Origin: Pseudomonas sp. KNUC1026
GTDB taxonomy: Bacteria; Pseudomonadota; Gammaproteobacteria; Pseudomonadales; Pseudomonadaceae
Direction of reading: 5' to 3'
DNA: 64,000 nt
NCBI RefSeq assembly: GCF_021650705.1
Contig: NZ_CP087138.1
Location: 1,860,001 to 1,924,000 of the forward strand
The position numbers and the translations under genes are program-made. This document shows positions 19,112-28,737 of this stretch, piece by piece; position 1 is the first letter of the stretch, and every line of letters begins with the position of its first letter. The notes below the pieces were generated by a model. That model was not told the origin of the DNA. It did not search any database and saw only the letters and a list, made by a program, of their open reading frames with translations.

Positions 19112-20806
19112 TCACCAGCCCACGGCGAACTGCAAGCCGGGCTGTGGGGTGTAAGGTTGGGTGGCGTGCCCGGGAATCGCCGCCAGCAGGCGGCGGGTGT
19201 AGGGGTGCTGGGGCTGCTGCCAGAGTGCGTCGGGCGTGGCCTGCTCGACGATCCGCCCGCCGTGCATCACCAGCACCCGATCGCAGAACCAGCGCACCAC
19301 CGACAGGTCATGGGAAATGAACAGGTAGCTCAGCCCGAAGGCCTCGCGCAGCTCCACCAACAGGTTGAGGATCTGCGCCTGGGTCGAAACGTCCAGCGCC
19401 GAGACCGGCTCATCGCAGATCACCAGCTTGGGTTTGAGGATCAGCGCCCGGGCAATCCCGATGCGCTGGCGCTGGCCCCCGGAGAACTGGTGCGGCAGGC
19501 GTTGCAGGCTGGCCGCTGGCAAACCCACCGCATCGAGCATGCGCAGGCGTTCGCGCAGGCGCTCGCGGGCGTCGGCCTGGCCATGCAGGCGCTGCACGCG
19601 GTCGAGCAGGGTGTCGATGCTGTGGCGGGGGTTCAGGGCTGCGGCGGGGTCCTGGAAGATCATTTGCACCTGGCGCCGCCACGGCAGCCTTTCGGCGGCC
19701 GAGAGCGTGGCGATGTTTTGGCCGGCGTATTCGATGCGGCCGCTGCTGGGCTCGAGCAGGCCCAGCAGCGCTTTGCTCAATGTCGACTTGCCGCAGCCCG
19801 ACTCGCCCACCAGCCCAAGGCTTTCGCGAGGGCCAAGGGTGAGGTCGAGCGCGTTGAGCACGGGCCGCTCGCCGTAGCTCAGGTTGAGGTCGCGAACCTC
19901 CAGCAACCCACCGGTGGTAGCCGGTGCCTGAGGTGCGACGTTGTGCCGGGTGTCGCTGATCGCATACTGGTTGGGCTGGCCGCTTTGGCGGGTGACACGG
20001 ATCTCCGGCAGGCGGGCCTTGAGGTAATGCTCCTGGTGGGCTGCACCCAGCGATGCTTTCAGCAAGCCCTGGGTATAAGGGTGCCTTGGGGCGTTCAACA
20101 GCGTGCGCGTGCCTGCATGTTCCAGCGAGTGGCCATCGTGCATCACCAGCACGCGGTCGGCCTGCTCGGCGACCACGCCCAGGTCATGGGTGATGAGCAG
20201 CACGCCCATGCCCAGCTCACGGCGCAGCCGGTCGAGCAGCTTGAGGATCTGCGCTTGCACGCTCACGTCCAGCGCGGTGGTGGGTTCGTCGGCAATCAAC
20301 AGCCGTGGCTCGCAGGCGATTGCCATGGCGATCACCACCCGCTGGCGCTGCCCGCCGGAGAGGTGATGGGGGTACTCGTGCAGGTGCTGGCGGGGCCGCG
20401 GCAGTTGCACCAGCGCCAGCAATTCTTCAGCCCGTTGCCAGGCCTGGCGGCGGGTCAGGCGGGAGTGAGCGAGCAACACTTCGCTGACCTGCTCGCCGAG
20501 GGTGAGCACCGGGTTCAGGCTCGAAAGCGGCTCCTGAAACACCATGCCCAGCGCATTGCCCTGCAACTGCCGCCGTTCACGCGCCGGCATCGCCAGCAGG
20601 TCGCGGCCTTCGAACAGTGCCAGGCCGCTGACCTGCGCGTTGCTCGGCAGCAGGCCCATCAACGCTTGGGCCGTGGTGGACTTGCCGCAACCTGATTCCC
20701 CCACCAGTGCCAGCGTTTCCCCCGCCTCAAGCTGAAAGCCCAGGCCGTGTACCGCCGCTACACCCTGATAGGCCACGCGCAGGCCGCGCACATCGAGAAG
20801 GCTCAT
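19112..20806 (-). CDS. Duplicated ABC ATPase of a peptide-type importer
   Basis: A 564-residue fusion of two nucleotide-binding domains (DppD-DppF or YejF layout). The first half has Walker [13 protein letters not shown] (~36-47), signature LSGGQRQR and Walker [13 protein letters not shown]. The second has [12 protein letters not shown] (~325), [15 protein letters not shown] and [16 protein letters not shown]. Both look catalytically intact. It overlaps the upstream permease by 4 bases (20803-20806). It energises the importer formed with the next two permeases and the binding protein; context suggests a sulfur- or nitrogen-containing organic solute rather than a peptide. Confidence 0.87.
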   Translation of the reverse strand: MSLLDVRGLRVAYQGVAAVHGLGFQLEAGETLALVGESGCGKSTTAQALMGLLPSNAQVSGLALFEGRDLLAMPARERRQLQGNALGMVFQEPLSSLNPVLTLGEQVSEVLLAHSRLTRRQAWQRAEELLALVQLPRPRQHLHEYPHHLSGGQRQRVVIAMAIACEPRLLIADEPTTALDVSVQAQILKLLDRLRRELGMGVLLITHDLGVVAEQADRVLVMHDGHSLEHAGTRTLLNAPRHPYTQGLLKASLGAAHQEHYLKARLPEIRVTRQSGQPNQYAISDTRHNVAPQAPATTGGLLEVRDLNLSYGERPVLNALDLTLGPRESLGLVGESGCGKSTLSKALLGLLEPSSGRIEYAGQNIATLSAAERLPWRRQVQMIFQDPAAALNPRHSIDTLLDRVQRLHGQADARERLRERLRMLDAVGLPAASLQRLPHQFSGGQRQRIGIARALILKPKLVICDEPVSALDVSTQAQILNLLVELREAFGLSYLFISHDLSVVRWFCDRVLVMHGGRIVEQATPDALWQQPQHPYTRRLLAAIPGHATQPYTPQPGLQFAVGW

Positions 20807-21675
20807 GGCAGGTACCTGCGCAAACGGGGGTTGAGTGCGTCGTTCAGGCCATCGCCCAGCAGGTTCAACGCCAGCACCACAAAGACAATGGCCAGGCCCG
20901 GCAACGCAGTGAGGTACCAGGCACTGGCGATCTGCTCGCGGCCGCTGCCGATCATGCCGCCCCAGCTGGCGTGGTTGGGATCGCTCATGCCCAGAAAAGC
21001 CAGGCCCGCTTCGATCAGGATGGCTGAGGCAACCAGGATCGACGTGGTCACCACCAGCGCGGCCAGGGCGTTGGGCAGGATTTCGCGCAGGATGATGGCT
21101 CGCGCGCCAAACCCCAGTGCGCGGGCGGCGAGGACGAAGTCGGCCTCGCGCAGGCTGCGAAACTCCGCACGCACCAGCCGCGCCACGGTAGGCCAGGACG
21201 ACACGCCGATGGCCAACGCGATGGTGCCCAGGGTAGGCGTGCCGATCGCAACGATCACGATCACCAGCAAGAACGAAGGCACGGTCTGGAACACTTCGGT
21301 GAGCCGGTTGAGTGCATCACCCAGGCGCCCGCCGTGGTAACCGGCCACGGCGCCCACCAGCACGCCGATGGAGACGCTCAGCACGGTGGCGCTGGCGGCG
21401 ATCAGCAGCGACAGGCGTGCGCCATGGGCGAGGCCGGCGGCGACGTCCCGGCCCAGGGAATCGGTGCCCAGCGGGTAGGCAGGGTCGTCGCCCGGCCACA
21501 GCAGCGGCATGCCGACCATCTCCAGCGGGTCGCCTGGGTAGAGCCAGCCAGCGATCGCGGCCAGCGCCAGTGCCGCCAGCAGCATCAGGCTGCCGACCAC
21601 GGCATTGGGGTTGCGCAGCAGGGCAGCGAGCAGGGGTTCGCTGCGCCCGCCGGAGAGCGCCAGTGTTGCGTGCAT
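20803..21675 (-). CDS. ABC permease, DppC-type
   Basis: A 290-residue inner-membrane protein. The start is set at ATG 21675 (MHATLALSGG) because GAAAGGAAC lies just upstream; an upstream in-frame start would add 18 unlikely residues. DppC features: PLGTDSLGRDVAAGLAHGARLSL after TM1, then the EAA loop ADFVLAARALGFGARAIILREILPNALAAL, then LIEAGLAFLGMSDPNHASWGGM. About six TM helices. It pairs with the DppB-type permease just upstream. Confidence 0.87.
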   Translation of the reverse strand: MHATLALSGGRSEPLLAALLRNPNAVVGSLMLLAALALAAIAGWLYPGDPLEMVGMPLLWPGDDPAYPLGTDSLGRDVAAGLAHGARLSLLIAASATVLSVSIGVLVGAVAGYHGGRLGDALNRLTEVFQTVPSFLLVIVIVAIGTPTLGTIALAIGVSSWPTVARLVRAEFRSLREADFVLAARALGFGARAIILREILPNALAALVVTTSILVASAILIEAGLAFLGMSDPNHASWGGMIGSGREQIASAWYLTALPGLAIVFVVLALNLLGDGLNDALNPRLRRYLP

Positions 21676-21741
21676 TGCCGGTTCCTTTCTCAAGATCGGT
21701 AGGTTGTCGCGCGGCACAGCCGCTTGCACAGGTATCAGGGT

Positions 21742-22725
21742 TCAGGTGTCGCGGATTCGGGGGTCGAGCCAGGCTTGCAGCAGGTCCACCGCCACATTAG
21801 CCACCACCACCAGCACCGACGACAACAGCAGGATCCCCAGCAGCAGGTTGTAGTCACGCGCCATCACCGCATCGAGCGTGAGGCGGCCAAGGCCTGGCCA
21901 GCCGAACAGGGTCTCGGTCACGGCTGCGCCGCCCAGCAGCGCCGCGAAATGCAGCCCGGCCAGGGTGGTGACCGGCAGCAAGGCATTGCGCAATACATGC
22001 CGCACGGCCACACGCGGAGGTGAAAGGCCTTTGGCGCGTGCGGTGCGCACATAGTCCTGGCGCTGGACTTCAAGCATCGCAGCACGGGTCAGCCGCGCGT
22101 ACAGGGCGATATAAAACGTCGCCAGCGCAGTGATCGGCAGCAACGCATGGGCGGCGCGGTCGGCCAGCCAGGCCACGCCGTGCAGTTCCACCCCCAAGGT
22201 GGCGACCCCGTCGCTGGGCAACCAGCCCAGCTTCACCGAAAACAGCACCACCGCCATCAGGCCGATCCAGAACCCGGGCGTGGAGTACAGCAGCAACACC
22301 GCGAGCGACAGCAGCCGATCAGGCCAGCGCCCGGCCCAGGTGGCCATGGCAGTGCCGGCGGCGATGCCCAGTGCCACGGCCAGGCCCAGGGCGCCGACCA
22401 TCAACAGCAAGGTGTTGGGCAAGCGCTCCAGAATCAGCTGCAACACCGGCACGTTGTAGCGCGGCGATAACCCCAGGTCGAACTGCAGCAAATGGCTCAG
22501 GTAGGCCCACAACTGCTGTGGCAGGCTCAGGTCCAGGCCGAAGTGGCTGCGCCATTGCGCGAGAGTTTCGGCGCTGGCGCCGCCCGATTCACTGGCCAGC
22601 ACGTCCACCGCGTCGCCCGGCAGGCAACGCAGCAGCACGAAGTTGAGCAGCAGGATGCCGGCCAGGGTAGGCAGCGCTTGCCACAACGTGCGCTTGAGCA
22701 ACGGATGAACCGCGCGCCTAGCCAC
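21742..22725 (-). CDS. ABC permease, DppB-type
   Basis: A 327-residue inner-membrane protein. GTG 22725 (VARRAVHPLLKRTLWQ) is chosen as start because it overlaps the binding-protein stop and the preceding in-frame residues are not family-like. Features: N-terminal TM, LRCLPGDAVDVL, LNFVLL, the FDLGLSPRYNVPV loop, and the EAA-type loop DYVRTARAKGLSPPRVAVRHVLRNALLPV, then TETLFGWPGLGRL. Six TM helices. Second component of the importer. Confidence 0.85.
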   Translation of the reverse strand: MARRAVHPLLKRTLWQALPTLAGILLLNFVLLRCLPGDAVDVLASESGGASAETLAQWRSHFGLDLSLPQQLWAYLSHLLQFDLGLSPRYNVPVLQLILERLPNTLLLMVGALGLAVALGIAAGTAMATWAGRWPDRLLSLAVLLLYSTPGFWIGLMAVVLFSVKLGWLPSDGVATLGVELHGVAWLADRAAHALLPITALATFYIALYARLTRAAMLEVQRQDYVRTARAKGLSPPRVAVRHVLRNALLPVTTLAGLHFAALLGGAAVTETLFGWPGLGRLTLDAVMARDYNLLLGILLLSSVLVVVANVAVDLLQAWLDPRIRDT

Positions 22726-24345
22726 GGGCCACCGCCTGGTTGGCGAACTCGATGGCCGCCAGGCTGCCCGACAGGCCGTTGGCTTCAAGGGCAAAGCCGC
22801 TGAGCCTGGGGTTGTAGAGCGTCACCTGTTGTTGCATCACCAGCGTCAGCGACGGCACTTCGTCGATCACGATCTTCTGAAACGCCTTGAACAGCTCACC
22901 GCGTTTCTCATCGTCGGTCTCCACGGCAGCGCTTTCGAGCAGCCGGTCCACCTCGGCGTTCTGATAATGGGTGCCATTGGAGAACGGCACGCCGGGGCGG
23001 AAGTTCTTCGACCAGAACAACCGCTGCACACCCACGGTGGGGTCGAACAGGGTGCCCATGCCCACCACCGCGAACTGGAAGTCGCGGTCGGTGTAGATGC
23101 GCCGGGTGTAGGTGGGGAAGTCCTGCGCCCGCAGCTGCACGTCGATGCCGATGCGCGCCAGTGCCGACTTGATGTACACCGCTGTGCGTTGGTAGCTGTC
23201 GCCGTAGGGCAGGGGGTCGAGCACTAGGCTGAAGCGGCTGGCGCCTTTTTCGGCAAGCCCGCTTCATCGAGCAGGGCGTTGGCCTTGGCCAGGTCCAGCG
23301 GGTAGGGGTTGGCGCCGTCGTAGTGGTATTGAGGAAAGCTTTTGGGAATCGGCGACACGCTGACCTCGGCGTAGCCGTAATACACCACCTTGCGGATCAC
23401 CTCGCGGTCGATGGCGTGGGCGATGGCCTGGCGCACCGGCAGTCTGGCCAGGATCGGGTCGTCCAGGTTGAATTCGAGCATTGTCGGGGTGATGGAGTAA
23501 CGGTAGCCCTCGGTGGTGCTTTTGAGCTGGCCGGTTTTGGTCAGGCGCGGCAACTCGGTCAGTGGTACCGGGCTTTCGCCGCCGATGTCCAGGGTGCCGT
23601 TCTCGAACGCGGCCAGGCGTGCGGCCGAGTCGGGGATCACCTTGAGGATCAGCACATCCGCACCGGGGTGGCCAGGGTTCCAGTAGTCAGGGTTGCGCTC
23701 AAGGGCGATGTAGCTGCCCCGTTCCCAGTGCTTGAACCGCCACGGCCCGGTACCGACCGGGGCGATGTTGTGCGGGTTGCGTTGCGGGTCGCCCTCGGCG
23801 TAGAGGTGGCTGGGCAGGATCGGCGTTTCGCCGCCGGAGAACGCGCGGATCAGGTAGGGCGCGGGCTTGGCCAGGTGCAGCACGGCCGTGTGCTCGTCTG
23901 GCACTTCAACCTGTTCAAGGTTGGCGAAGGTGCTGCCGCCGCGCGGGTGGTAGCGTTTGTTCAGCTCCAGTGACAGCGCCACGTCGCGGGCAGTGAACGG
24001 CTCGCCGTCGTGCCACTTGACGCCCTGGCGCAAGGTGAAGCGGTAGGTCAGGCCGTCATCGCTGACCGACCATTCGGTGGCCAGCGCCGGAAGAGGTTGC
24101 AGGTTGGCGTCGTAGCTGAGCAGCCCTTCGGCCACCTTGGCGCCCGCCAGGATGCTGGTGCCGGCCGAGGTGTTGAAGGAGGTGAGCGAGGGCGGCTCGG
24201 GGTTGACCAGCAGGTTGATCACCCGCTGGCCGGTGGTGGCCTGGGCGGTCGCTGCCGCCAAGGCACTGGGCAGGAAGGGGATGCTGGCGCTGGCGAGTGG
24301 CAAGGCACTCAGGCCCAGGGCGAACTGGCGTCGGGTCAGGGGCAT
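22718..24345 (-). CDS. Periplasmic solute-binding protein (SBP_bac_5), frameshifted
   Basis: About 542 aa from 24345. The N-terminus MPLTRRQFALGLSALPLA has a twin-arginine (Tat) signal, and SAGTSILAGAKVAEGLLSYD, VKWHDGEPFTARDV and VGTGPWRFKHWERGSYIALERNPDYW are classic family 5 motifs. The frame ends at 23224 after LPKKAPAASA, while the next frame gives SLVLDPLPYGDSYQRTAVYIKSAL. One missing base near 23241 reconciles them. The C-terminal half is otherwise intact to VARG. It delivers the ligand to the DppBCDF-like importer; ligand unknown. Confidence 0.85.
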
Positions 24346-24362
24346 GGGGCAGGTCCTTGAAG

Positions 24363-25516
24363 TCAGCGGCGCAGCCCGGCCTGGTACAGCAGCGGCAGCA
24401 CTTTGGCGCCGAACTGCTCCAGGTCAGGGGCAAAATCGAAAAAGCTCAGTTGCAGGCCGTCGATGCCGGCCTCTTTCAAACGCACGATGTCGCGCACGAT
24501 GGTCTCGGGGCTGCCGACCAACTGGATATTGCCCCCGACATAACGCTCAGCCGGCTGATGGCCGCGCCAGGCATGCGCGTCGCTGGCTTCGCGGGCGTGC
24601 CCGGCCAGGCTGCCGGCGTCGCCGGCGGCGGTGATGGCGGCGTGTACTTCCCAGGCCTCGGCGTCACTGTCGCGGCAAATCACCAAGGGGTTGATCAGGG
24701 TGCGGATTTCGCGGCCATGGGCGCGGGCCGCCTGCTTGATGCGTTGCAGGTGGTCGGGCAGCTTTTCCAGCGCGTTGTTGATTTCGGCACTGCCGGGGCT
24801 GGTGGTGAACACGATGTCCGAATGCCGGGCGGCGAATTCGATACCCGCCGGGGAACCGGTGGCATTGACCAGCACCGGCCTGCCGAAGCGCGGCTTGACG
24901 CTCACGTAGGCCTCTTCGAGGCGGTAGTGTTCGCCGCTGAAGTCGAGGTTTTCGTTCAGGCCCCAGAGTTTCTGCACCACCTCGATGAATTCGCCCGCCT
25001 GGCGGTAGCGCTGGTCGTGTTCGATCGGCGGCTGGCCGAAGCGTTTGTGTTCGCGGTGGCGATGCCCGGTCACCAGGTTCAGGCCCCAGCGGCCCTGGCT
25101 GATGTGATCCAGTGTCGAGCCGAACTTGGCCAGGTGCAGCGGGTGCCAGGGCCCATAAAGCACGTGCAGGGTGGAAATCAGCAGGATGCGGCTGGTCACT
25201 GACGCCAGGGCCGCCTGGGTGATGAACGCGTCCAGCGACTCGTCGTGGTAGCGGATGTCACCGCCATAGCCACCCTTGCCCAGCCATTCGGCCAGGGCGA
25301 ACACCAGGTCGAAACCCAACGCTTCAGCCCGCAGGGTGAGCGCTCGGTTGTAGTCGAAGGTCCAGGTGGTGCTGCGCGGCAGCGCCGAGGGCTCCAGCCA
25401 CCGGCCTGCACCGGCAGGAACAGGCCCAGAAACAACGGTTGGCGAAACGCGTGGGACAGGGGGCTGTCGGGGTAATCGAGCGGGGAAGCAAAGCGCGGCA
25501 AGTTGATGCACTCCAA
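24363..25516 (-). CDS. SsuD/SfnG-type LLM flavin monooxygenase, frameshifted
   Basis: 384 residues after correction, close to alkanesulfonate monooxygenase SsuD. The start is ATG 25516 (MECINLPRFASPLDYPDSPLSH). A missing G in the GGG at 25389-25391 splits it; restored, GGWSPSALPRSTTWTFDYNRALTLRAEALGFDLVFALAEW reads through. Further LLM motifs: LHLAKFGSTLDHISQGRWGLNLVTGH, YRQAGEFIEVVQKLW, GNIQLVGSPETIV. It should use FMNH2 and O2 to cleave a C-S bond or oxidise a related substrate. First gene of the operon, divergent from an aldo/keto reductase. Sulfonate versus sulfone substrate cannot be resolved. Confidence 0.8.
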
Positions 25517-25602
25517 ACTGAGGTTCGTTCTGGAAGTTCTGCCGTGGTCGGGTGGGGTGCAGAGTGGCGATTGGGTTTTATTACGTCCAAGGCCAAGTAG
25601 TC

Positions 25603-25616
25603 ATAGCGTTATAACC
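25603..25616 (+). promoter_or_regulatory. ATAGCGTTATAACC motif
   Basis: Sits in the ~277-base gap between the divergent monooxygenase operon and the aldo/keto reductase. A near-identical site (ATATCGTTATAACC) lies at 53140-53153 before the YeiH gene, and the shared core GTTATAACC recurs at 32284-32292 upstream of tauA. All three are intergenic and next to genes with likely sulfur roles. It may bind a shared regulator; unproven. Confidence 0.35.
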
Positions 25617-25674
25617 AGTCAGGGTGGGGACGTTAATGTGCATTAGTTGCCGGCGCGCTGTGTGAAGTTGGGAA

Positions 25675-25709
25675 TATGCATATGCATCGCGGGTGTTTAT
25701 GCATATGCA
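25675..25709. promoter_or_regulatory. Paired TGCATATGCA palindromes (operator candidate)
   Basis: Two copies of the perfect 10-bp palindrome TGCATATGCA, at 25677-25686 and 25700-25709, with centres 23 bases apart (about two helical turns). They lie ~85 bases before the aldo/keto reductase start and ~165 from the divergent operon. This suits cooperative binding of a dimeric repressor. No regulator gene is adjacent. The rest of the gap shows nothing clear beyond the motif at 25603. Confidence 0.4.
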
Positions 25710-25793
25710 AAAGTGCTCTAGCGTGTGAACTTGTAGTGCGAAACTTCAATGCCGTATGGTGCGTCGCCTAGTCACCCACAGGAGTTCAACCCC

Positions 25794-26814
25794 ATGCCCT
25801 CGCACCATTATCGACAGCTGGGCCGAAACGGCATCAAAGTGCACGCGCTCACCCTCGGGACCATGATGTTCGGCGGTGAGGCAGACGCTCGCGTGGCCCA
25901 GCGCATCACCGACAAGGCATTCGAGCAGGGCGTCAATTCCATCGACACGGCCAATGCCTACAACGGCGGAGCATCCGAAGAAGTGGTGGGGCAGTTGATC
26001 GCCGCGCGGCGCCATCAATGGGTGCTGGCTACCAAGTTCGGCAACCCCGATCCCGGTGGCGCAGGGCCGAATAACCAGGGGGCGTCGCGGCACACTATCA
26101 TCGAGTCCGTCAACGCCAGCCTCAAACGCCTCAATACCGATTACATCGACCTGTTCTATTTGCACCGCGAAGATCACTTCACCCGGTGGAAGAAACACTG
26201 CGCGCATTCGATGACCTGCTACGTGCCGGCAAGATTCGCAGTTACGGTTTATCCAATCATCGGGGTTGGAAGCTGGCCGAGTTCAGCCGCACGGCCGACC
26301 TGCTGGGTATCGAGCGCCCGGCTGCAGCGCAGCCGCTGTACAACCTGGTCAATCGCCAGATCGAAGTGGAGCAGTTGCCTGCCGCCGAGCACTACGGCAT
26401 TGGCGTGATTTCCTACAGCCCGTTGGCCCGCGGCGTACTGACTGGCAAGTACACACCCGGCCAGGCGCCGGCCGAGGGGACGCGGGCAGGGCGTAATGAC
26501 CGGCGCATTCAGCAGACCGAATGGCGGCCCGAGTCCCTGGCGCTTGCCCAGCGGGTGAGCGACCACGCCGAAGCACGTGGCATAACGCCTGGCCAGTTCG
26601 CCCTGGCCTGGGTGTTGAACAACCGGCTGATCAGCTCAGCCATCGCCGGCCCGCGTACCGAGGCGCAGTGGGACGATTACCTGCCGGCGCTGGAGTACCG
26701 GGTGACCGCCGAAGACGAAGCCTTCGTCGATGACCTTGTGCCCACCGGGCACGCTTCCACCCCGGCTACAACGACCCCAGCCACCCGTTCGTGGGGCGCA
26801 AGCCTTACGCCTGA
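25794..26814 (+). CDS. Aldo/keto reductase, two frame breaks
   Basis: About 340 residues from ATG 25794 with ACAGGAG upstream. AKR features: GTMMFGGEAD, the catalytic region NSIDTANAYNGGASEEVVG (Asp and Tyr), YIDLFYLHRED, then LAWVLNNRLISSAIAGPRT. The first part runs into a CCC at 26182-26184; adding one C gives FTPVEETLRAFDDLLRAGKIRSYGLSNH in frame. A second missing C at 26760-26763 restores the usual end YNDPSHPFVGRKPYA with stop at 26812-26814. It probably reduces an aldehyde or ketone with NADPH; substrate unknown. Convergent with the GNAT gene (10-base overlap). Confidence 0.82.
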
Positions 26815-27311
26815 CGCGCCAGCCGAGCCAGCAACGGCGCCAGCGCTTCGCGCCGCTCGTGCCACTGGCCACGGGTGATGCCCAGCAGCACCACATCCAG
26901 GCGCTGCCCGTCACGTTCGATCTGGGCGTGGCGGGTGCCCTCGATGGTAAAGCCGAATTTCTGATGCAGGGCGATCACCGGCGTGTTGAACGCCAGCACT
27001 TCGCAATTGAGCTTTTCAAGCCCGGCCTCGCCGAAGGCGTAGTCGAGCATCCGCGCTTCCACCTGGCTTCCCAGGCCTTTGCCTTGCAGCGTGGTGTCCA
27101 GGTAAAAGGCCCAGTCGGCGGTCTTGTGCTGCAGGTTGATGGCCGAGAGCGAGACCACGCCGATCACCGAGCTCTCCAGCAGCAGAGCGAACACCCGAAC
27201 CCGCGCATTGCCCACCAGCGAGCCGAGCCACAGGCTGTGTTCCTGCTCGCTGATTTCATGGCAGGTGTACATGTTCTGCCGCACGGCGGGCTGGTTGCGC
27301 AGCTCACGCAC
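26805..27311 (-). CDS. GNAT N-acetyltransferase, PseH/RimJ-like
   Basis: At least 168 residues. Motifs: RNQPAVRQNMYTCHEISEQEHSLWL, VIGVVSLSAINLQHKTADWAFYLD, and the acetyl-CoA loop LQGKGLGSQVEARMLDYAF, closest to PseH-type sugar and RimJ/RimL-type acetyltransferases. The GTG at 27311 leaves the protein short; PseH-like proteins usually have ~15 more residues before RNxP. The open frame upstream (SQQAR) has no start before a stop, so the N-terminus may be affected by an indel near 27320-27330. No pseudaminic-acid genes are adjacent, so the substrate is uncertain. Confidence 0.65.
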   Translation of the reverse strand: MRELRNQPAVRQNMYTCHEISEQEHSLWLGSLVGNARVRVFALLLESSVIGVVSLSAINLQHKTADWAFYLDTTLQGKGLGSQVEARMLDYAFGEAGLEKLNCEVLAFNTPVIALHQKFGFTIEGTRHAQIERDGQRLDVVLLGITRGQWHERREALAPLLARLARQA

Positions 27312-27403
27312 ACGCGCTTGTTGGGAGGGGAGCGTTCGAGCAGGGGCGCCACTGCATAAGGGGATGGGCCATCACACGAGAAAGTGGCCGACAGTGTAGC
27401 GGC

Positions 27404-27514
27404 TTATACCGCCAGCGAGGTCACGAACTGGACCACCAGCAGGGTCCACATGACCGCGACGGACACGACGAAAACGCTGAACAGTTCGGTAGGTTCCACG
27501 TCGGCCACTCCCAT
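27404..27514 (-). CDS. Possible 36-residue single-pass membrane protein
   Basis: Reads from ATG 27514 to TAA 27404-27406. A short acidic N-terminus (MGVADVEPTE) is followed by one continuous ~23-residue hydrophobic helix with a Trp (LFSVFVVSVAV, then MWTLLVVQFV). The composition looks like a real small membrane protein rather than random frame. The ribosome site is weak. It lies alone between the GNAT and Sel1 genes on the same strand. Function unknown; call tentative. Confidence 0.4.
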   Translation of the reverse strand: MGVADVEPTELFSVFVVSVAVMWTLLVVQFVTSLAV

Positions 27515-27579
27515 GACGAATCATGAAATGACAGTAACAAACCGAATGGCGCAGTGACACTATTGAACGGTTGCACCTA

Positions 27580-28053
27580 TCAGTTTTGGGGGGTGATGCC
27601 GATGGAACCTTTCGGCAGCAATGCGCACAACTGGGCCTGGCCTATCGGGTCTCCGGCCTCGGCCGCGCGGGCCAGCCACATCACGGCGCGGCACGGTTGC
27701 AACCGGGCGTAGTGCATCGCAAGCAATTGCATCGCTGCACCGTGGCCCTGGGCTGCAGCGGCTTCCCACAGCGCCCGTGCCGCAGGCGTGCGGCCGGCGA
27801 GCAGCAGCCACTGGCCGACCTCGACCTGGGCCTGAGCCTGGCCCTGATCGGCAGCCAGCAGCAACGCCGCCTCCAGCGGTTCGTCCGACAGCGCAAGCCA
27901 TGGCCACAGGCTTTGCAGCGAAAGCCGAGTACGGCCGCGCGCGTCTGTGCCTGGCAACCGCCGCGCCTGGCCGCGCGCCAGCCGGCGCCACCAGGTGCGC
28001 TGGCTATGGCCGCTGAGCAGCTCGGCCAATTCCAGGCTGATGCCTGCTTCCAT
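27580..28053 (-). CDS. Sel1-like repeat protein
   Basis: A 157-residue protein from ATG 28053, with GGGAGG seven bases upstream. Three Sel1-type helical repeats are visible in the second half: AALLLAADQGQAQAQVEVGQWLL, ALWEAAAAQGHGAAMQLLAMHYA and MWLARAAEAGDPIGQAQLCALL. The N-terminal half (ELAELLSGHSQRTWWRRLARG) is basic and Trp-rich. Sel1 proteins are protein-interaction scaffolds. No signal peptide. Divergent from the pilin gene with a 258-base gap. Specific partner unknown. Confidence 0.68.
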   Translation of the reverse strand: MEAGISLELAELLSGHSQRTWWRRLARGQARRLPGTDARGRTRLSLQSLWPWLALSDEPLEAALLLAADQGQAQAQVEVGQWLLLAGRTPAARALWEAAAAQGHGAAMQLLAMHYARLQPCRAVMWLARAAEAGDPIGQAQLCALLPKGSIGITPQN

Positions 28054-28166
28054 GGAAATGCCTCCCGGGTCGAAGGCCGCGACTGTGCCAAGGCGGCGTT
28101 CCAGGCGCGAGCGGCAAAGTGCTTCAAGCCAATACGGCACGCTGTGTAGCGTGCCAGCGGCTGAAT

Positions 28167-28181
28167 TGGCAGGGCTTTGGC
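28167..28181 (+). promoter_or_regulatory. Possible sigma-54 (-24/-12) promoter for the pilin gene
   Basis: TGGCAGGGCTTTGGC has the invariant GG-N10-GC spacing and a good -24 half; the -12 half (TGGC) differs by one base from TTGC. It is ~130 bases before the pilin start. Type IV pilin genes in Pseudomonas are often RpoN-dependent, which supports the guess. A second weaker match lies nearer the gene. Confidence 0.3.
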
Positions 28182-28311
28182 CGTGACAGGCAGGGCCTGG
28201 CTGGCCGCGGGTTGCGGGATTCGGACGCGGCCGTGCCTCTCGGGGGCCTTGGCCCAGCTTTTGCTGAGTCGATTGGCAGCCATCCGGCACCTGTCCAAGG
28301 AGAGGACTTCC

Positions 28312-28734
28312 ATGCAAAACATTGAACGCGGTTTCACCCTGATCGAGCTGATGGTGGTAGTGGCCATCATCGGCGTGCTCTCGGCCATTGCACTGCCTGC
28401 CTACGGCAACTACCAGGCACGCGCCAAGTTGGCCGCGGGCCTTGCCGAAGTCTCGGCATTGAAGGTGGTCGCCGAGGAGGCCCTGCTGATCGGCACACCC
28501 GTCTCGAGCCTCGCCGACCTTCCCAATGCCAACCCTGGCTCCCGGCACTGTGACCTGGACGCCACCTTCGATGCCGACGGCAATGGCCAACTGGTTTGCA
28601 CCGTCGTGCAGGCACCCGCTGCGTTGCGCTCGGCCAGCGTGACGCTGGCGCGGGGCTCGGATGGTTTTTGGTCATGCAATGTCAGCGGTTTGAGCGATCC
28701 CGCACTGGCGCCTAACGCGTGCCCGGCCGCCTGA
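28312..28734 (+). CDS. pilA: Type IV pilin (PilA-like), orphan
   Basis: A 140-residue prepilin from ATG 28312 with AAGGAGAGG upstream. The class III signal is short (MQNIERG) with cleavage before [16 protein letters not shown]; Glu5 of the mature protein is present and the helix reads on into [16 protein letters not shown]. The C-terminal part holds four Cys (RHCDLD, LVCTVV, SCNVS, NACPAA) that could form two disulfides, including the usual D-loop. No pilB, pilC or pilD is adjacent, so assembly must rely on genes elsewhere. It could be a minor or alternative major pilin. Confidence 0.83.
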   Translation: MQNIERGFTLIELMVVVAIIGVLSAIALPAYGNYQARAKLAAGLAEVSALKVVAEEALLIGTPVSSLADLPNANPGSRHCDLDATFDADGNGQLVCTVVQAPAALRSASVTLARGSDGFWSCNVSGLSDPALAPNACPAA

Positions 28735-28737
28735 GGC

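Noticed and set aside
18989-20695. A 568-codon plus-strand open frame antisense to the ABC ATPase
   Set aside because: Shadow frame. The minus strand carries two complete ATPase domains.
27372-27560. A 62-codon minus-strand frame overlapping the 36-residue candidate
   Set aside because: Arg/His-rich with no hydrophobic or domain pattern. The shorter overlapping frame gives a coherent membrane helix.
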